In this document: piece by piece, positions 1 through 12,295 of the stretch
Layout: each line of letters starts with the position of its first letter
Numbering within the stretch: the first letter of the stretch is position 1
Assembly (NCBI GenBank): GCA_002778195.1
Contig: PCDI01000012.1
Coordinates: forward strand, 244,821 to 308,820
DNA: 64,000 bases
Origin: Raffaelea ambrosiae
Taxonomy: Eukaryota; Ascomycota; Sordariomycetes; Ophiostomatales; Ophiostomataceae
Reading direction: 5' to 3'
Position numbers and translations under genes: made by a program
The notes under the pieces: model-generated
Databases searched by the model: none
Told to the model about the DNA's origin: nothing
The model's input: the letters and a program-made list of their open reading frames with translations, nothing else

Positions 1-1
1 G

Positions 2-813
2 GGCGCCGCCACCGTGCCCATGGCCGAGGCGCGCTACCTCTCGGCCGGCCTGGCGGAGACGTGCCGCATTTCCCTCTTTGACATTATCGAGAAGAACGTC
101 GAGCTGTCGGCCGATCCGACGGCGCTGCGCTGCGCTCTGCTCTTCACCCTTCTGGGTGCCTGGGGCGGCGACAAGTGGCACATGGACATTGCCATGGGCC
201 AGCGGAACATTTATCTTTCGGTATGTGACTCCCTCGCTCACTCATCTCCTTCGTACTCCAAGGTCGTCTGTTCCTGACATGACACACACAGATGCTCAAG
301 CACGCCGGCATGCTGGAGCCGCAGCCGTCGATGATCCCCAGCCTCAGCAGCGCGGTGGGCGTGGAGCTGCAGTGGCGGTCTTGGCTGAACCGCGAGGCGC
401 AGAACAGGCTGGTCTACAACTGGGTCATGGTCGACCAGGAGCTGAGCCTGTTCCACGACACCACCCCGATGCTGGCCATCAGCGACCTGCAGTGCCCGCT
501 GCCGAGCCCCGACGCCCTCTGGTTTGCCAAGTCCGCCGAGGGCTGGGTGGCCGCCGTCCAGGGCGTCTACGGCTGCACGGCCAACGTCAACCCGCAACTG
601 CTCAGCTCGCCGTCGCTGACCCCGTCCCTGTGCGAGCTCTTCCAGGATTTCCTGCACGACAACCTGGCCCGCCGCAAGAGCAGCCTGTCGCCCCAGCAGC
701 TGCGCCTGCTGCTGCACCCTCTGCAATCGCTGCTCTGCCATCTGCGCCAGATGCTCTCGTGCATGTCGGATGTGCTCGCCACCACGTCGTCAGCAACAGC
801 AGCAGCAGCAGCA

Positions 814-851
<38 letters not shown>

Positions 852-1833
852 TTCTGCCCGGAGAGCCTCTTCCTCTTCCTCCTCCTCCCCCCCTTTGTCG
901 TCCACGTCCTCGTCCTCGTCCTCGACATCCTCCTCCTCGTCGACGTCGTCATCAGCGTCCAGCACCGGCACGACCACTAGCGCGAGCCGCTCAGTCACGC
1001 GGTCATCGACCATGCAGCGCCTTGAGGAGGTCCAGGTCCAGTTGCAGAACTGGTACGAGCTGACGCTGGACTGCCAAAAGGCCAACCCCGCATGCGCCGT
1101 CACGCGCTGCAACCTGGTGCTGTACCACCTGATCTCGCTCAATGCCGTGTCCAACTTCTCCGAGGTGGAGCGCCTGGCCCGCCGCGAGAGCTTTGACGGC
1201 TCGTACTGGGAGCTGGGCCTGCGCCACAAGCGCTGCATCTTCCAGCGCGAGGAGGCCATCTTCCACTGCGGGCAGGTCCTGCGCCTGGTCCGGCAGATGC
1301 CCGCCGACCGCCGGCCCAGCTGGTGGAGCGCCGCTCTCTACCGGGCCATCCTCATCCTCTGGGCCGACAGCACCTGCCACCTGACTCCGGCCTTTCACAA
1401 GGAGGACCCCATGACCGTCACTGCCGTCCCCTCGGCGGTGTCGCCCCGGACGATGGTGGTCGTTCCCACGCCGCATGCCACGAGTGGTGGTGCACCCTCC
1501 TCGCCCGCTCTAAGTACCGCCAGCAGCAGTCACCACAGCAGTGCCAGTGTCCATCGCCATCATCACTCGATGGCGGCGGTCTCCTCCTCCTCTCTGGTGG
1601 CCATTGACCAGGTCGTCCCCGAAGACCAGGCCCTGATCTCGTACATGTGGGGCGGCGAAGGCATTGCTGTGCTCACGCGCAACGACGGCTCCCGGTTTAC
1701 CCTGGACAAGCCGTCGGAGATTTTGGACTACGGGGTCAAGCGGATCGGCGAGGCCGTGAACACACGCATTGGCGATGGCCTGCGCCGCAAGATTGTGGCT
1801 CTGGCCGGCAACTGGAACACGGATCTTTCTTAG
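2..1833 (+). CDS. Fungal-specific transcription factor, C-terminal part (5' end outside window)
   Basis: This is the 3' part of a transcription factor whose frame is open to the window edge, so the DNA-binding domain lies outside. Exons are 2-220 and 292-1833; the 71-nt intron has GTATGT, a CTGAC branch and CAG, phase 0. The visible 586 residues look like the middle homology region (fungal_trans, PF04082) of C2H2-type fungal regulators: a segment with AWGGDKWHMDIAMGQRN, then WRSWLNREAQNRLVYNWVMV and DQELSLFHDT, a later WWSAALYRAILILW segment, and a C-terminus typical of such factors. An exceptionally long Ser-rich stretch (visible residues about 235-311) interrupts the domain. The family (C2H2 plus fungal_trans) includes the melanin regulators CMR1/PIG1, which are often linked to melanin PKS and naphthol reductase genes. 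That identity is inferred from context and general resemblance; the zinc fingers cannot be seen. Confidence 0.85.
780..1010 (+). repeat. Coding microsatellite/low-complexity tract (AGC)n-(TCG)n encoding Ala and Ser runs
   Basis: Inside the factor's second exon, an AGC run (about 795-815) passes into an uninterrupted TCG/GTC run to about 851. TCC/TCG-rich DNA follows to about 1010. It encodes a short Ala run and then several Ser runs. Perfect trinucleotide repeats of this length are prone to slippage, so this part of the regulator may vary between strains. Confidence 0.9.
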
Positions 1834-4800
1834 AGTCTTTTTTTTTTCTTCTTTTCTTTCTCTTCTCTTCTCCTTCTTCACACGTCTTCTTTTCTTTCTT
1901 CTACTTCTACCATTCAACGTTTGATGACCTGCTCTGCATTTCTTGTCGCTCCTTAACCTGTTTACAGCCTTTTGGGTTTACGCTTCTACATATCGCCGGG
2001 GCATTTGTTTTTCTTTTTTTTTTTTTTCAATCTTCTTGCGTTTCTGGTTTTCGGGTTACTGAATAGAGAGTGGACACATTTTGGGGAACGAGGATTTGGG
2101 GTGTACTACAGGATATGGGGCCACAAAGGATGAGAGCATTCTCGGTCAAGGCTCTGGAGTTTTCTCTTTTTCTACTTCACATTTTTCTGATGTCTGCCTT
2201 GGCTTCTTTCCTTTCTAGTTCATTAGGCAAATTTGGGGCGGCTTTTTCTGATTTTTCTGTGCTCTTGAGATACACACTCCTTTTTTATAACACCTGTTTC
2301 TTTTTGGGAAACAAGACTTTGAGACTATCGACGAAGCAAATTTGCCTCGATTTGCGTTTGTTTTCTACTACGCGTGTACAACTCTTGTTTGCGCTGTTTT
2401 TTTTTTTTTTGGACAAAGTAGCTACACCTTTTTGGTATGCAAAGAGAACAGTGATCTGTGCTTCCCCAATCAAGTACAATTCAAGAAAGACTGCTGGTGC
2501 TCTCATGAATCGTGTAAAACAGCAATGAGAACCTTTCTGGACTGCGAAACGAACGACAGCGAAGTTGTCACTCGGAGTGACGCCATTTGTTGCTCTAAGC
2601 AATTGCCGTCTTATTGTCGACAATCTACTATGTAAACGTAATGGGTGGCATAAGACGACAAACCGATGTGATTTGTGATCTAGATGTCAGACGGCGTCTT
2701 GATCCAGTTTTTTTTACGTGGTGACCCGTGTTTCCTTCCTTGAAATTAAAGAAGGCTGGGGACACGGAAATCATCCAAAGAAAAACAAGAGCTCTTTGTT
2801 TCCAATTGTTTATTGCCAATTGCCCAATTGAGTTTTGTCGAGATTGACTCTTCTGGGGAGTAAATAAGAACAGAAAGAAAACGCCTTACTCAAGAGTCCC
2901 CAAAGTGGGGAGACTCCGACGCCAGTGAGGGCGGGAGCGAACACGAAATCTGGCTAAGAGTCGACGTCCGCGGGATACCGGACCTACATCAAAAAAAAAG
3001 CCACCGAGGCTCAGACGAGGAGAGAGATAGAGAGAAAAAAGAAGAACGAAGATGGCCCTCTTCATCCGTAATCCAGAGCCCGAACACACTCTCTTCTTGG
3101 GCCTTTTTTTTCTTTCGTCTTCTTCTTTTTTCTTTCTTTCGTTCGTCCTCTTTTCTTCACTTTCCTCCTTTTCCTTTTCCTCTTTTCCTTCTGGTTGATG
3201 AGCTGTCACCAACAGCGCGGGTGTCAGAAAATAGCTCGAGCAGTTTGGACAGGGGCAGTTGACAGAAAGTGCAAAAAAAAAAAAAAAAAGTGATCGATTA
3301 CGAGATTTGGAGACAATGGAAAGTGGATGATTGGCTTCTCTCTCTCTTCAAAACGAGTCTCATGATCGAGTCTTCCCCCACAAACGAGCGATGACACCCA
3401 TGCAGCTTCCCCTCACTCTCACCCACCCACACCCAGCCCTGTCCTGCCAAGAAGACCATTTCTTACAGGGGGGAGAGCCCAAGTTGATTTTATTCTAATT
3501 TTTATTATTCCGTCCGTAAGGCACACACACGCAGAGAGACAGTGAGTTGAATTGTGATAATGACTGGAACTAAGATCCAATAAACAAGGAGAGAAATAAA
3601 GAAACAAGAGACGGAAGAAGGAACAAACTATATGAAATTATTGACACCGGGAGGAGGTAGATGGGGGGAGGGGGGGGCGTGTGGATAAGAAAGCCAACGT
3701 CTTTATGGGGCCGCGCTCTCCATGTTTTCCGTCCCGCCTGTTAAGAAGTGTGAAAATATAACCGACGATACTACCTACCACCCTGCTATCAAGGACCCAA
3801 GCAAGCGGAGCGATCCCAAGGTAAAAAAACAAAGAAAGAGAGAGAACGGCAGCCGAAACACCAACGGAGAGCACCATCCCGTCATCTCGTATCCTTCTAG
3901 TTGGTATATCTTTTTTGTTTTGCTTTCCGATTCCTCTCCATCTTTTTAAGCCAAAAGTATATTGCCCTTTGCTTGTATTTGCAATTCCATGATAATTGTC
4001 CCCCCACGGAGGGATTTGAAGATGGCTCTTTAAGGCCTTCTCTTTCTCTCTTTTTTTTCTCTACGCCAAAGTGTCTTACTCGCTCCAACTGCGAATGATG
4101 GTATGCTCCCGAAGAATTGCTGTTGCGCCACATGCATGGAGCAGCTAGATAGGATGAAGGCTAAAAAGAAAGATCACGTCGAACAGACGAATGAACAAGT
4201 ACGGACGAACTGCCAAGACACGTCCTCTTTTGCTCCCAAGTCCTGATCGGGACATAAGATTCACCCACAGCATACAGTCCCTGAACCAAACAGAAAAGCT
4301 GTCCCAAGGCGTGAAATTTTCATCTTTACTTTGGGGGTGAGGCTTTTGTCGAAACACTTTTTTTTCCTCTTGTTTCTGGGAATAGCAGCATCGTCGTTGC
4401 GTTCCCCCCCCCCTCTTGTCGGGCTATGTTGTTTACCACCCTGCCAGGGCCAGGGTCACAATGTCTTACCTGTACACAATGGGCTGCAAAAATCACTTGC
4501 TCGGGACGGACATGATCAAGTCGAAACAGGAAGGTGGATAATAATATGAGCAATCGGATAAAGCATGCCGAGAGGGAGCGCGAACCCGCATGAGCATGGC
4601 CAAAAAGCACGGCCGCCAACCCAAGAATGTGGTATTAATACAGTTGCTGTCTGTTGGTTTTCTTTATTCTTCTCCTTCTATTGTCTGGTGCAATGCAGCT
4701 GGGACGACACCGGACGAAAAGAGGCACGGCTTCATTTAAAAAATGATGGGGAAGTCCAACCGAAGACCAAATAATATACTACAGCCAAAGAGAACGGACC

Positions 4801-7551
4801 CAGCAGTACACCCTGCAACCCTGTTGCCCTGCAAGATGCAGCTACCCCGTGTTATGCTCGTGATGGCCGGGAACTGTTCTTTTTGCCGTGCACATGCTTA
4901 TTTTTGATTGCTGACGTCATTGTGATGCGAGGCCAATGACTTGCATCGCAATTTGACACTGGAAATCCCGGGAGCCTGAATGCGGACAATTGTCTCGTCT
5001 GATTCCTGATTGATGTTTAAAGGCTTACAAATGCGGACACATTTCGCGACGCACGTATGTGTCAACGATGCAACCTCTCCCCGAAGATTCCTAGACACTT
5101 TGGGGGGCCATGCGTACATGGCAGCATGTCTAGCTGAATGCCATTGTCTGCTTGACAATACAGGGCGCCTGGCGCGGCAGTCTCATGCCTCTGGCACAAC
5201 AGTAATGGCCATTCTGGCATTTGAACACAGTCGACCTTTCTTTTCCCTGGTCGGTACGGGACCTCGGCAGCCAAGGACAGCAGGAGAGACATTGCTTCCC
5301 GGAATGATGGTATGAATCCTCCCCCAGCTGCTTTCATTGAAACCCTGCACTATTGCTGGAGACTGAGCGAGTGGTCTTGGAGGTTTCTGTGGCTAGACAC
5401 TGCGGCTTGTGACCGAAAAATACGTTCTGACAGCAATGCAATCTCAGACGGGACTAGGGGGGCGTATGCCATGCCTGTCAATAAGAAGCTGGCTGGAACA
5501 GTCAGTTCCTGGTGCCGCTGTTCCGGGAAGAGGGACCAGGACGGGGAATATTTTAAGCTTCCCTAAATTGAGAAGGCTGCCAGGGAGGCAAGGATGCTCT
5601 TCTGTCCACATCTGGGGGGCGTTTCCAGTGGATCGAAGACGAACGGCCAAGCTAAGCACTCCGATTAGGCTGTTGTGGGTTATATGGCATTCACCCCTAC
5701 GAGTACTCTACTTGAAGCAAGTCCCCCCCTCTCCAACAGTAAGCGTAAAGCATCCAATCAGACCGTCTGTATCGTCTGCAACTCTCGTCTGTCAGACTTC
5801 CCTTTCTTCAACAAAAAGACCAAAAAAAAACAAAAAAAAAACCTGCACTTTTCTCCCTCCAACACGAGGGACTGTCCAGCTTCCAAGAGCGTCACACCCA
5901 CCAATGACCACAGTTGACCGCGTCTCGGTTGCTATACTTTCTGCTTGTTCTCGAATGCAAGCGGCCAGCAAGAGTGAAACACGAATCCGTCCATCATGGG
6001 ACATGTCGTCCAAGTAAAGCCGATCCACTAGGACACAAGTGGTTAAGGCGAGGGCAAGCTTTTTACTCCGTAATTTTTTTTGATGATCCGGGCCTCTCCT
6101 CACCCAAAGAGGACCCCAATGAAAGTCACGTGCACGATTCCACGATCCGTGCGTCCAATTGCCCGTTTTGGTCTAACAAAACTTAGATAGTGCAGCCCGG
6201 CCAAATGCATAGTAACCACTAACAGTCTGAGTGAAGCCACTACAAACCCGACGATACAGCAGTTGCAAGCTGGCAAGCTGCGCGCAGAACAAAAAAAAAC
6301 CCGAAAATGACGAGTCACTCTTGCCGCGTCACTTTTGGGCCTCTTGGCATCGACCCGGCTGACATAAGCCGCTTCGGTTTCGCTCTTGCCAGTGAGGAAG
6401 GATTGTCTTTCTTTTTTTCCCCTTTTTGTCTCGGACGTCCGTTGGGGGAGGCGAAGCGTGTGTCCATTCTGCTGAAAGGGGGCCCCCAAAGGCCTGCCAT
6501 CCGCCTTGTCCTTCCCCCGTTGTTCCGTCGGCCTCCGCCAACTGCTCTCGCAGTCTTGCTCTCGCTCGACCATGGCGGAGCCCCTTCTATTTGTGTCTCT
6601 GGAAGTGGGGGGGGTCTAACGTTCAGCCCCCCCGGAGAGCAGCAGCAGCCAAAGGCCATAGGACACAGGTGAGAGTTCATGCTTGGACTGTTTTTGTTGC
6701 CGTATTTTGGGCTCTTCTTTGCTGGCGCTGGACAACCGCATGCTGCATTTCGGCAAGCTAGACAGCCCGGACTCTCAGGTCTCCCAGAGACGTCGAGCTT
6801 GGCCCGTTTCAGACTGGCAACACGACGGCTGCCCTCGGACAGAGAGCCCATGGCAGCTGCCCCAGCAAAGACCGAATCTCTGTTCTACCTATTTGCTGAG
6901 GAAACTGCCACAGTGCCTCAGGAGTCCGCCGCAGAGCAACACGCATACGCCGGACGGGTTTTTGTGGTTGCGTGGGTCTTGCGTCTCTCGCGCGCCTGCT
7001 GCTTTTTTTTTTTTTCTGCGGACATTGTTTCGTCGAGAAAGAGCATGTAAGTAGTTAGTTAGACACCGGACGGAGAAACCACAGCCTTCTCCGACAAACT
7101 TCCCCAACTAAACATGGGTTTTGTCCTGTTGCGGATGTTCCTTTCGGACGGACATTTTGGTCCAGCAACCTTTTTTTTTTTTTTTCCAATGTTTCCCCCT
7201 TCTTTCCACGGCTTTGTTGATCGGGGGTGCGGCCTTCTATTTATTGTCTTTTGATTATTGTCTCTGAGACGTCCGGTATAAAGAAGCTTTTGGTGCTCGG
7301 GTTCTTCAACCGTATCATTCTCTCTCCATCCCCTCTCTCTAGTCTCTTCTTCTCCCACCCATACACAGCAGCCTCTCAGCCTCGAACGTATCCGCCTATT
7401 CTAGCAGTTTTTTTGTTGGAAGCAGCCCGCCTACACCCATCACACCACGCCACCGCCACCAGCCCGTGACACACCCAAGTTTTTATTTTTTATTTTTGGG
7501 GGCACACGCACCTTCCACACCATACACACCCACACCACTCTCTCCAAAAGC
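1834..7551. other. 5.7-kb intergenic region without a recognisable gene
   Basis: Only short open frames occur and none resembles a known protein. The start is a T-rich 3' flank of the upstream gene (poly-T runs around 1839 and 2015). Poly-A/T runs recur (for example 3275-3289, 5820-5840, 7010, 7170). Around 6300-6850 all frames are moderately open, which I attribute to GC content. The last 300 bp form the promoter and leader of the reductase gene, with a TATA-like element at 7277. Confidence 0.6.
7277..7283 (+). promoter_or_regulatory. Candidate TATA box of the naphthol reductase gene
   Basis: TATAAAG follows CCGG about 275 bp upstream of the ATG at 7552. A CT-rich pyrimidine stretch typical of fungal start regions follows at about 7310-7370. 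This would give a leader of roughly 240 nt. It is assigned by motif and position only. Confidence 0.4.
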
Positions 7552-8494
7552 ATGTCTCCCGCAGCTACCCTGGACGCTGTTCCTGCTGCCGAGGCTCCGG
7601 TCTCTGGCATTGCCGCGCCGGTGGATGCTGTGATCACCAAGGACCCGGCCCGGCCACTGGCCGGCAAGGTGGCCCTCATCACGGGTGCTGGCCGGGGCAT
7701 CGGCCGGGGCATTGCCCTGGAGCTGGGCCGCCGCGGGGCCAGCGTGGTGGTCAACTACGGCAGCAGCAGCGGGGCGGCCGAGGCGGTGGTGGCGGAGCTG
7801 ACGAAGCTGGGCAGCGAGGGCGTGGCCATGCAGGCGGACATCAGCAAGCCGGGCGAGGTGGTGGGTCTGTTTGACCGGGCGCTGGCGCACTACGGCGGGC
7901 TCGACATTGTGGTGTCCAACTCGGGCATGGAGGTGTGGTCGTCGGAGCTGGACGTGGACCAGGCGCTGTTCGACCGGGTGTTCAACCTCAACTGCCGCGG
8001 GCAGTTCTTTGTGGCCCAGCAGGGGCTGAAGCACTGCCGGCCCGGCGGCCGCATCATTCTGACCTCGTCGGTGGCGGCCTCGCTGACGGGCATCCCCAAC
8101 CACGCGCTCTATGCCGGCTCCAAGGCGGCCGTCGAGGGCTTCACGCGCGCCTTCTCGGTGGACTGCGGCGAGAAGGGCGTGACCGTCAACTGCATCGCCC
8201 CCGGCGGCGTGCAGACGGACATGTACGACGAGAACTCGTGGCACTACGTGCCCGGCGGCTACAAGGGCATGTCGCAGGAGATCATCAATGCCGGCATCGC
8301 CAAGGCCTGCCCGCTCAAGCGCATCGGCAAGCCCGCCGACATTGGCCGTGCCGTGTCGCTGATTGTCAGCGAGGAGGGCGAATGGATCAACGGTAAGACA
8401 GACCTCGCTCCCATTTTTTTTTTTTTTTTGGTTTGGTATTGACTAACGATTTCTAGGCCAAGTCATCAAGCTATCTGGCGGCTCTGCTGTGTAA
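7552..8494 (+). CDS. Tetrahydroxynaphthalene reductase-like short-chain dehydrogenase (melanin pathway)
   Basis: This is an NADPH-dependent classical SDR of 292 aa from exons 7552-8392 and 8457-8494. The 64-nt intron has GTAAG, a 17-nt T run, branch GACTAAC and TAG, and splits the codon for Gly281. The cofactor motif TGAGRGIG is at residues 44-51, an NSG motif follows the central strand (123-125), and the catalytic residues are Ser173, Tyr187 and Lys191. The substrate-loop stretch TDMYDENSWHYVPGGYKGM and the ending WINGQVIKLSGGSAV are characteristic of fungal 1,3,6,8-tetrahydroxynaphthalene reductase (scytalone-forming step of DHN-melanin). The C-terminal residue contacts substrate in Magnaporthe enzymes: Ile in the T4HN reductase, Met in the 1,3,8-trihydroxynaphthalene reductase. 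Val here fits the T4HN type. Spatially it shares the locus with the PKS and the AflR-like factor. The first ATG in a good context (AAAGCATG) was used as the start. Confidence 0.92.
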
Positions 8495-9453
8495 ATTTGT
8501 GCACTTTCCTGTTTGGGGGGAGACGAGTCGGTTCCTTTTCACACACATATACACACACACAAAACGGGCTGGTCAGGGCAAGCTCGGAGGGGGTGACAAA
8601 CTCATGTACGCTGTGCTTCTGTGGCTTCGATAGCTTGGTTGATTATAACAATATCGAGAAACCCCTTTCTCTCTCTCTCTCTCTTGGTGTGCATCCGTTC
8701 CTTTTTTATCCTCCAATACGTGATACTTTTCGTCCGATAAAGTTCGTCTTTTTTTTTTTTTTTTCTCTCCTTTTCTTGATTAATTTGCTTGAAAGAGAAC
8801 GGCAAACTGTTTGGGTTACAATTCCAATCTGCAGCGTTCACTACCTGCTGCCCCTTTGCCATTTGCTGCAGCTCGTATCTCGCTGTGAGCCTGACCGGTG
8901 ACCACCCCCTCCCGAAAACAAAGGGAACATCCCCGAGCCTGCTTACGCAAAAAGGCTTGCTGCATCATGTGGGAAGCAAACAGAGCTCGTGGTGTGATCT
9001 GGGCAACTTCCAGCACACACACACACACACAGAAAAAACAATACATGCAAATACTTTCCAACCTCCGATCAACTACTTTGTCTGATTGCAATCCCTAATC
9101 TCAATGGCAGGAACAAAACAAAAAGGGAACAATCAGGCGCCGGCTACATGGACCATGGAGTTTCTGATGGGGAATCCCGAACATAGCCTACTCTAGTGCG
9201 TCCGGTAGTTTTATTTTTATTTTTATTTTTTTGAGTTTGGGTTCTGTTTTAGCTCCCATTTGTTGACACGCGAAAGAGCCTTCCGGATTCCGAAATTCCC
9301 TTTTTTTCCAGCTGTCTGGCTGTGGCTAGCTCACAACCCTTTCTAGTTCGTGTCTCGTTGTCTGCCCTATCTGCATTTATTTTTTATTTTTTTTATTTTT
9401 TTGCCGCTCGCGGACTCTTTCCGTTTTGGCTGTTGGGGTTCAAAAACTGAGAG

Positions 9454-9488
9454 GACCGTCTGGACCGTCTGGACCGTCTGGACCGTCC
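9454..9488. repeat. 9-bp minisatellite, unit GACCGTCTG, about 3.9 copies
   Basis: Three exact units are followed by a partial fourth, in non-coding DNA downstream of the reductase gene. Confidence 0.9.
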
Positions 9489-10527
9489 AGATCCCATCGG
9501 GTCCACCCAACTTCGCCGACGTCTTTTATTCTTGCTCGCAATGGAACCCAAGAAAAGGCGGACATGGGCAAACCAGGTGAACGTGGACCACTCGGAACTT
9601 CGCAACGACGAGGATAAAGCAAGTTGGTGTGTGCGGGCAGGCTAGGGTGGGTGTGAGACGTTCAGGGTCGTTTGTAGAAAAAAAAAACGAAAAAAAAACC
9701 ATTGTCATGGCTTGCTTGGTACTGAAGCTGGATGAGAGGAGACTGCCATAGCCAAGACAAAGTCAAAAAAAAAGAAAGAAAGAAAGGATAGGATTGCTCT
9801 CGCATGGAATTTGCAGCACTGCGGTGAAAGGAGCAAAGGTGAAAAAAAAACATGAAAAATAAAATAAAGAACTAGTAGAAAAAATGACGAAACACGATGA
9901 GCCTGCAACGACACCGTTGCCAACGGTTCCGACATTTGGCCCTGCTGCACCCTTTTTTTTTTTTTTTGGCTGGCCCAAGGGTCGCATTCCTACGGAACGT
10001 CGTCTGTGCAGATGGGATGACTAGAGCCCCCCACCTGCTACCACCCCGGAACCCGCCTCGACCAAGGAAAGCCAAGCTGGCTTGGCCCTGGCGGCCAACA
10101 GTCGACCAGAGAGAGGGAACAGTCGGCCTTTGCCAAAGGTCCTTGCATCTCTTGCTTCCTTTTTTTTTTTTCTTTTCTTGTGTCGCTGGTTTGCTTGTTG
10201 CTCGTTGCTTTGTCGCTTGTCGCTTGTCGTGGTGGTTGTTCTGGTGTCTTGCCGTGTGTGTGATCGTTGGGTAGGAAGTGACTGGTCATCAGAAAGTGCA
10301 GGAACAAAAAGTAAAAAAAAAAAAAAAAAAAAGAGGGTGACACAGAAGGAAGCAAGAAAGTCCCTTGTGTTGTCGTTTGTTTTCTTGGTTCTGCTTGGCT
10401 TCCTTTGCTGCCCACTTTCTCTGGCGTTTTTTTTTTTTTTGCGAAAGGGCGCAAAACTCCCACATCTGACATGCCGTGTGGCGAGTCACAAACCATCTGC
10501 AGCGGCAACCGCAGCCAACACCACCAC

Positions 10528-10596
10528 CAGCAGCAGCAACAGCAGCAACAGCAGCAACAGCAGCAACAGCAGCAACAGCAGCAACAGCAGCAACAG
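10528..10596. repeat. 9-bp minisatellite, unit CAGCAGCAA, about 7.7 copies
   Basis: This is a perfect or near-perfect array. It would encode poly-Gln on the + strand and Ala/Val repeats on the other, but no gene is supported around it. Confidence 0.9.
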
Positions 10597-10718
10597 CCTG
10601 GACCGGCTGGTCACGCACAAGGCGCGCTTGCTTGGAGGGCCGTATCTGCTCCCAGTCTCGGAATGCACCTCTGGGTGTACATGGGCCGCCACCCAGGGCC
10701 CAGTCTAGACCACGCGAG

Positions 10719-10763
10719 CCAGTCCAGCCAGTCCAGCCAGTCCAGCCAGTCCGGCCAGTCCAG
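10719..10763. repeat. 9-bp minisatellite, unit CCAGTCCAG, 5 copies
   Basis: There are five consecutive units, one with a single A-to-G change, about 120 bp after the CAGCAGCAA array. Confidence 0.9.
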
Positions 10764-12273
10764 CTAGCCATCCATGTACCGCCATTGGCTCCCGTTCCCG
10801 CTCGAGTCCAGTGTTTCAGTTGCACACTTCCTTTTCCGGAAATAGATTTCCAACAGTGTCTCTTTGCACAGCTGAACATGCTGGACACGCTGGATGGGCA
10901 CTGCACGCAGGTGTCTTCACGTGAGGGATCCTGTTGCTGTGTTGCTGCTGTGTTGCTGCTGTGTTGCTTTGCAGTTGGGGGGGGGGGTGATGGACGTTTC
11001 TTACAGGGTTGTTGTATTTTGCCTCCATTGTGTGTGTGTCTTCTTTGTCCGGTTCGGCGGAAGGCTTCTCGATGCCAGGTTGACAGGCAGGACACAAGTA
11101 CGTGTGCAGACCAACCAGCCGTGACAAAGCATCACATAATTCAGTGGCTAATTCAGGAGTGCTGATGAAAACAGTGAGAGGCAAAACAAAAGCCAACCTC
11201 TTCCTTCTTTGTTTCCCTCCAGAGTCGCATCGTAAGACTTCTCTCGCACTGAAGAAAGACTCCGTGGTCCGACAAATGAAAAAATGTGGAATCATTCCGT
11301 GCTTCTTTTTTTTCTTTTTTTTCTTTGGTGCGTTTGTACGACCAAACACTACACGATGACAGTGCTTATGCCACCCTCCTCGCACCCCAAAGACCAGGAA
11401 AAAAAAAGGAAAAAACTGTATTTCTGGCTTTCTCATGCATGTGATTCTTACATTTCTCGGCCATTCTTGCCTGTCTTTTGTCGTTATTTTCGTGTGGGGG
11501 CCAAAGATGGGTCTACGAGCACGTACGGTCTTGGGAAGGCTACCGTACGTAGTTCTGAGCGCGATGCCTACAGAGCACAACACCCCTCCCGGGGCAGCAT
11601 ACAGCTTGCAGCACTGAAACGTTCCCAAGATCCTCGCCTCGGCGTGATGTGCGTGCTTTGGTCTTCTCGGCAAGCTAGGCACTTGTTACTGGCACGCCCG
11701 CGTGCCTAATCATGTTTCTGCGAGGGTCTGTGGATCAGACAGAGCGGCCATCCTGAATGCAAAGAATATGCAATGGCCGTGTTCCCGACGATAGGCGAGC
11801 GCCCCTATGGGAGCCGGGGAGAGACAATTCCGAGTAGCGGGCCCTCTTGTTGCTGTTCCATTGCATATGTTGGGAGGATGTCTTTAGAGGATGTGTTTTT
11901 GTTTTTGTTTTTTGTTTTCTTTCTTTTTCTTTTTGACCTTCTCTAATGTTTCCTTCTTCCTGCTTCTTTTCTCCTATTCATTCGTTTTTAGTAAGCATCT
12001 GCATAATTGGTCATTCAGTTTCTGCGAGCCGTTACGGGTCATACACACGTTCCCTCCATCATACACACTCCGGCCCGTGGTTAGGCCGTCCTGAACGGTT
12101 CTCGTGTCGCTCGTTCGTCCACGTTTTCGTGCATCTGTGCTACGTTTCTATTCCCCAAAGCTGATATCCCAGTCGCATTTTCTTGAGCTCGCATTTCCTA
12201 TCTGACGCAGAACTAGCTGCACAAAGCCAGCTGAAGAATAAATGAATAAAAGAAAAAGAAAAAGAAAAACGAA

Positions 12274-12295
12274 CCCCCCCCCCCCCCCCCCCCCC
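12274..12295. repeat. Poly-C run of 22
   Basis: This is an uninterrupted C homopolymer after an A-rich stretch. The length in the assembly may not be exact. Confidence 0.9.

Noticed and set aside
6307..6851. Overlapping open frames on both strands upstream of the reductase
   Set aside because: All frames are equally open and none is protein-like. Probably GC-rich promoter DNA.
10289..11095. 268-codon minus-strand frame with repeats
   Set aside because: Its length comes from repeat arrays and it has no recognisable domain or splice context; kept only as a low-interest finding.
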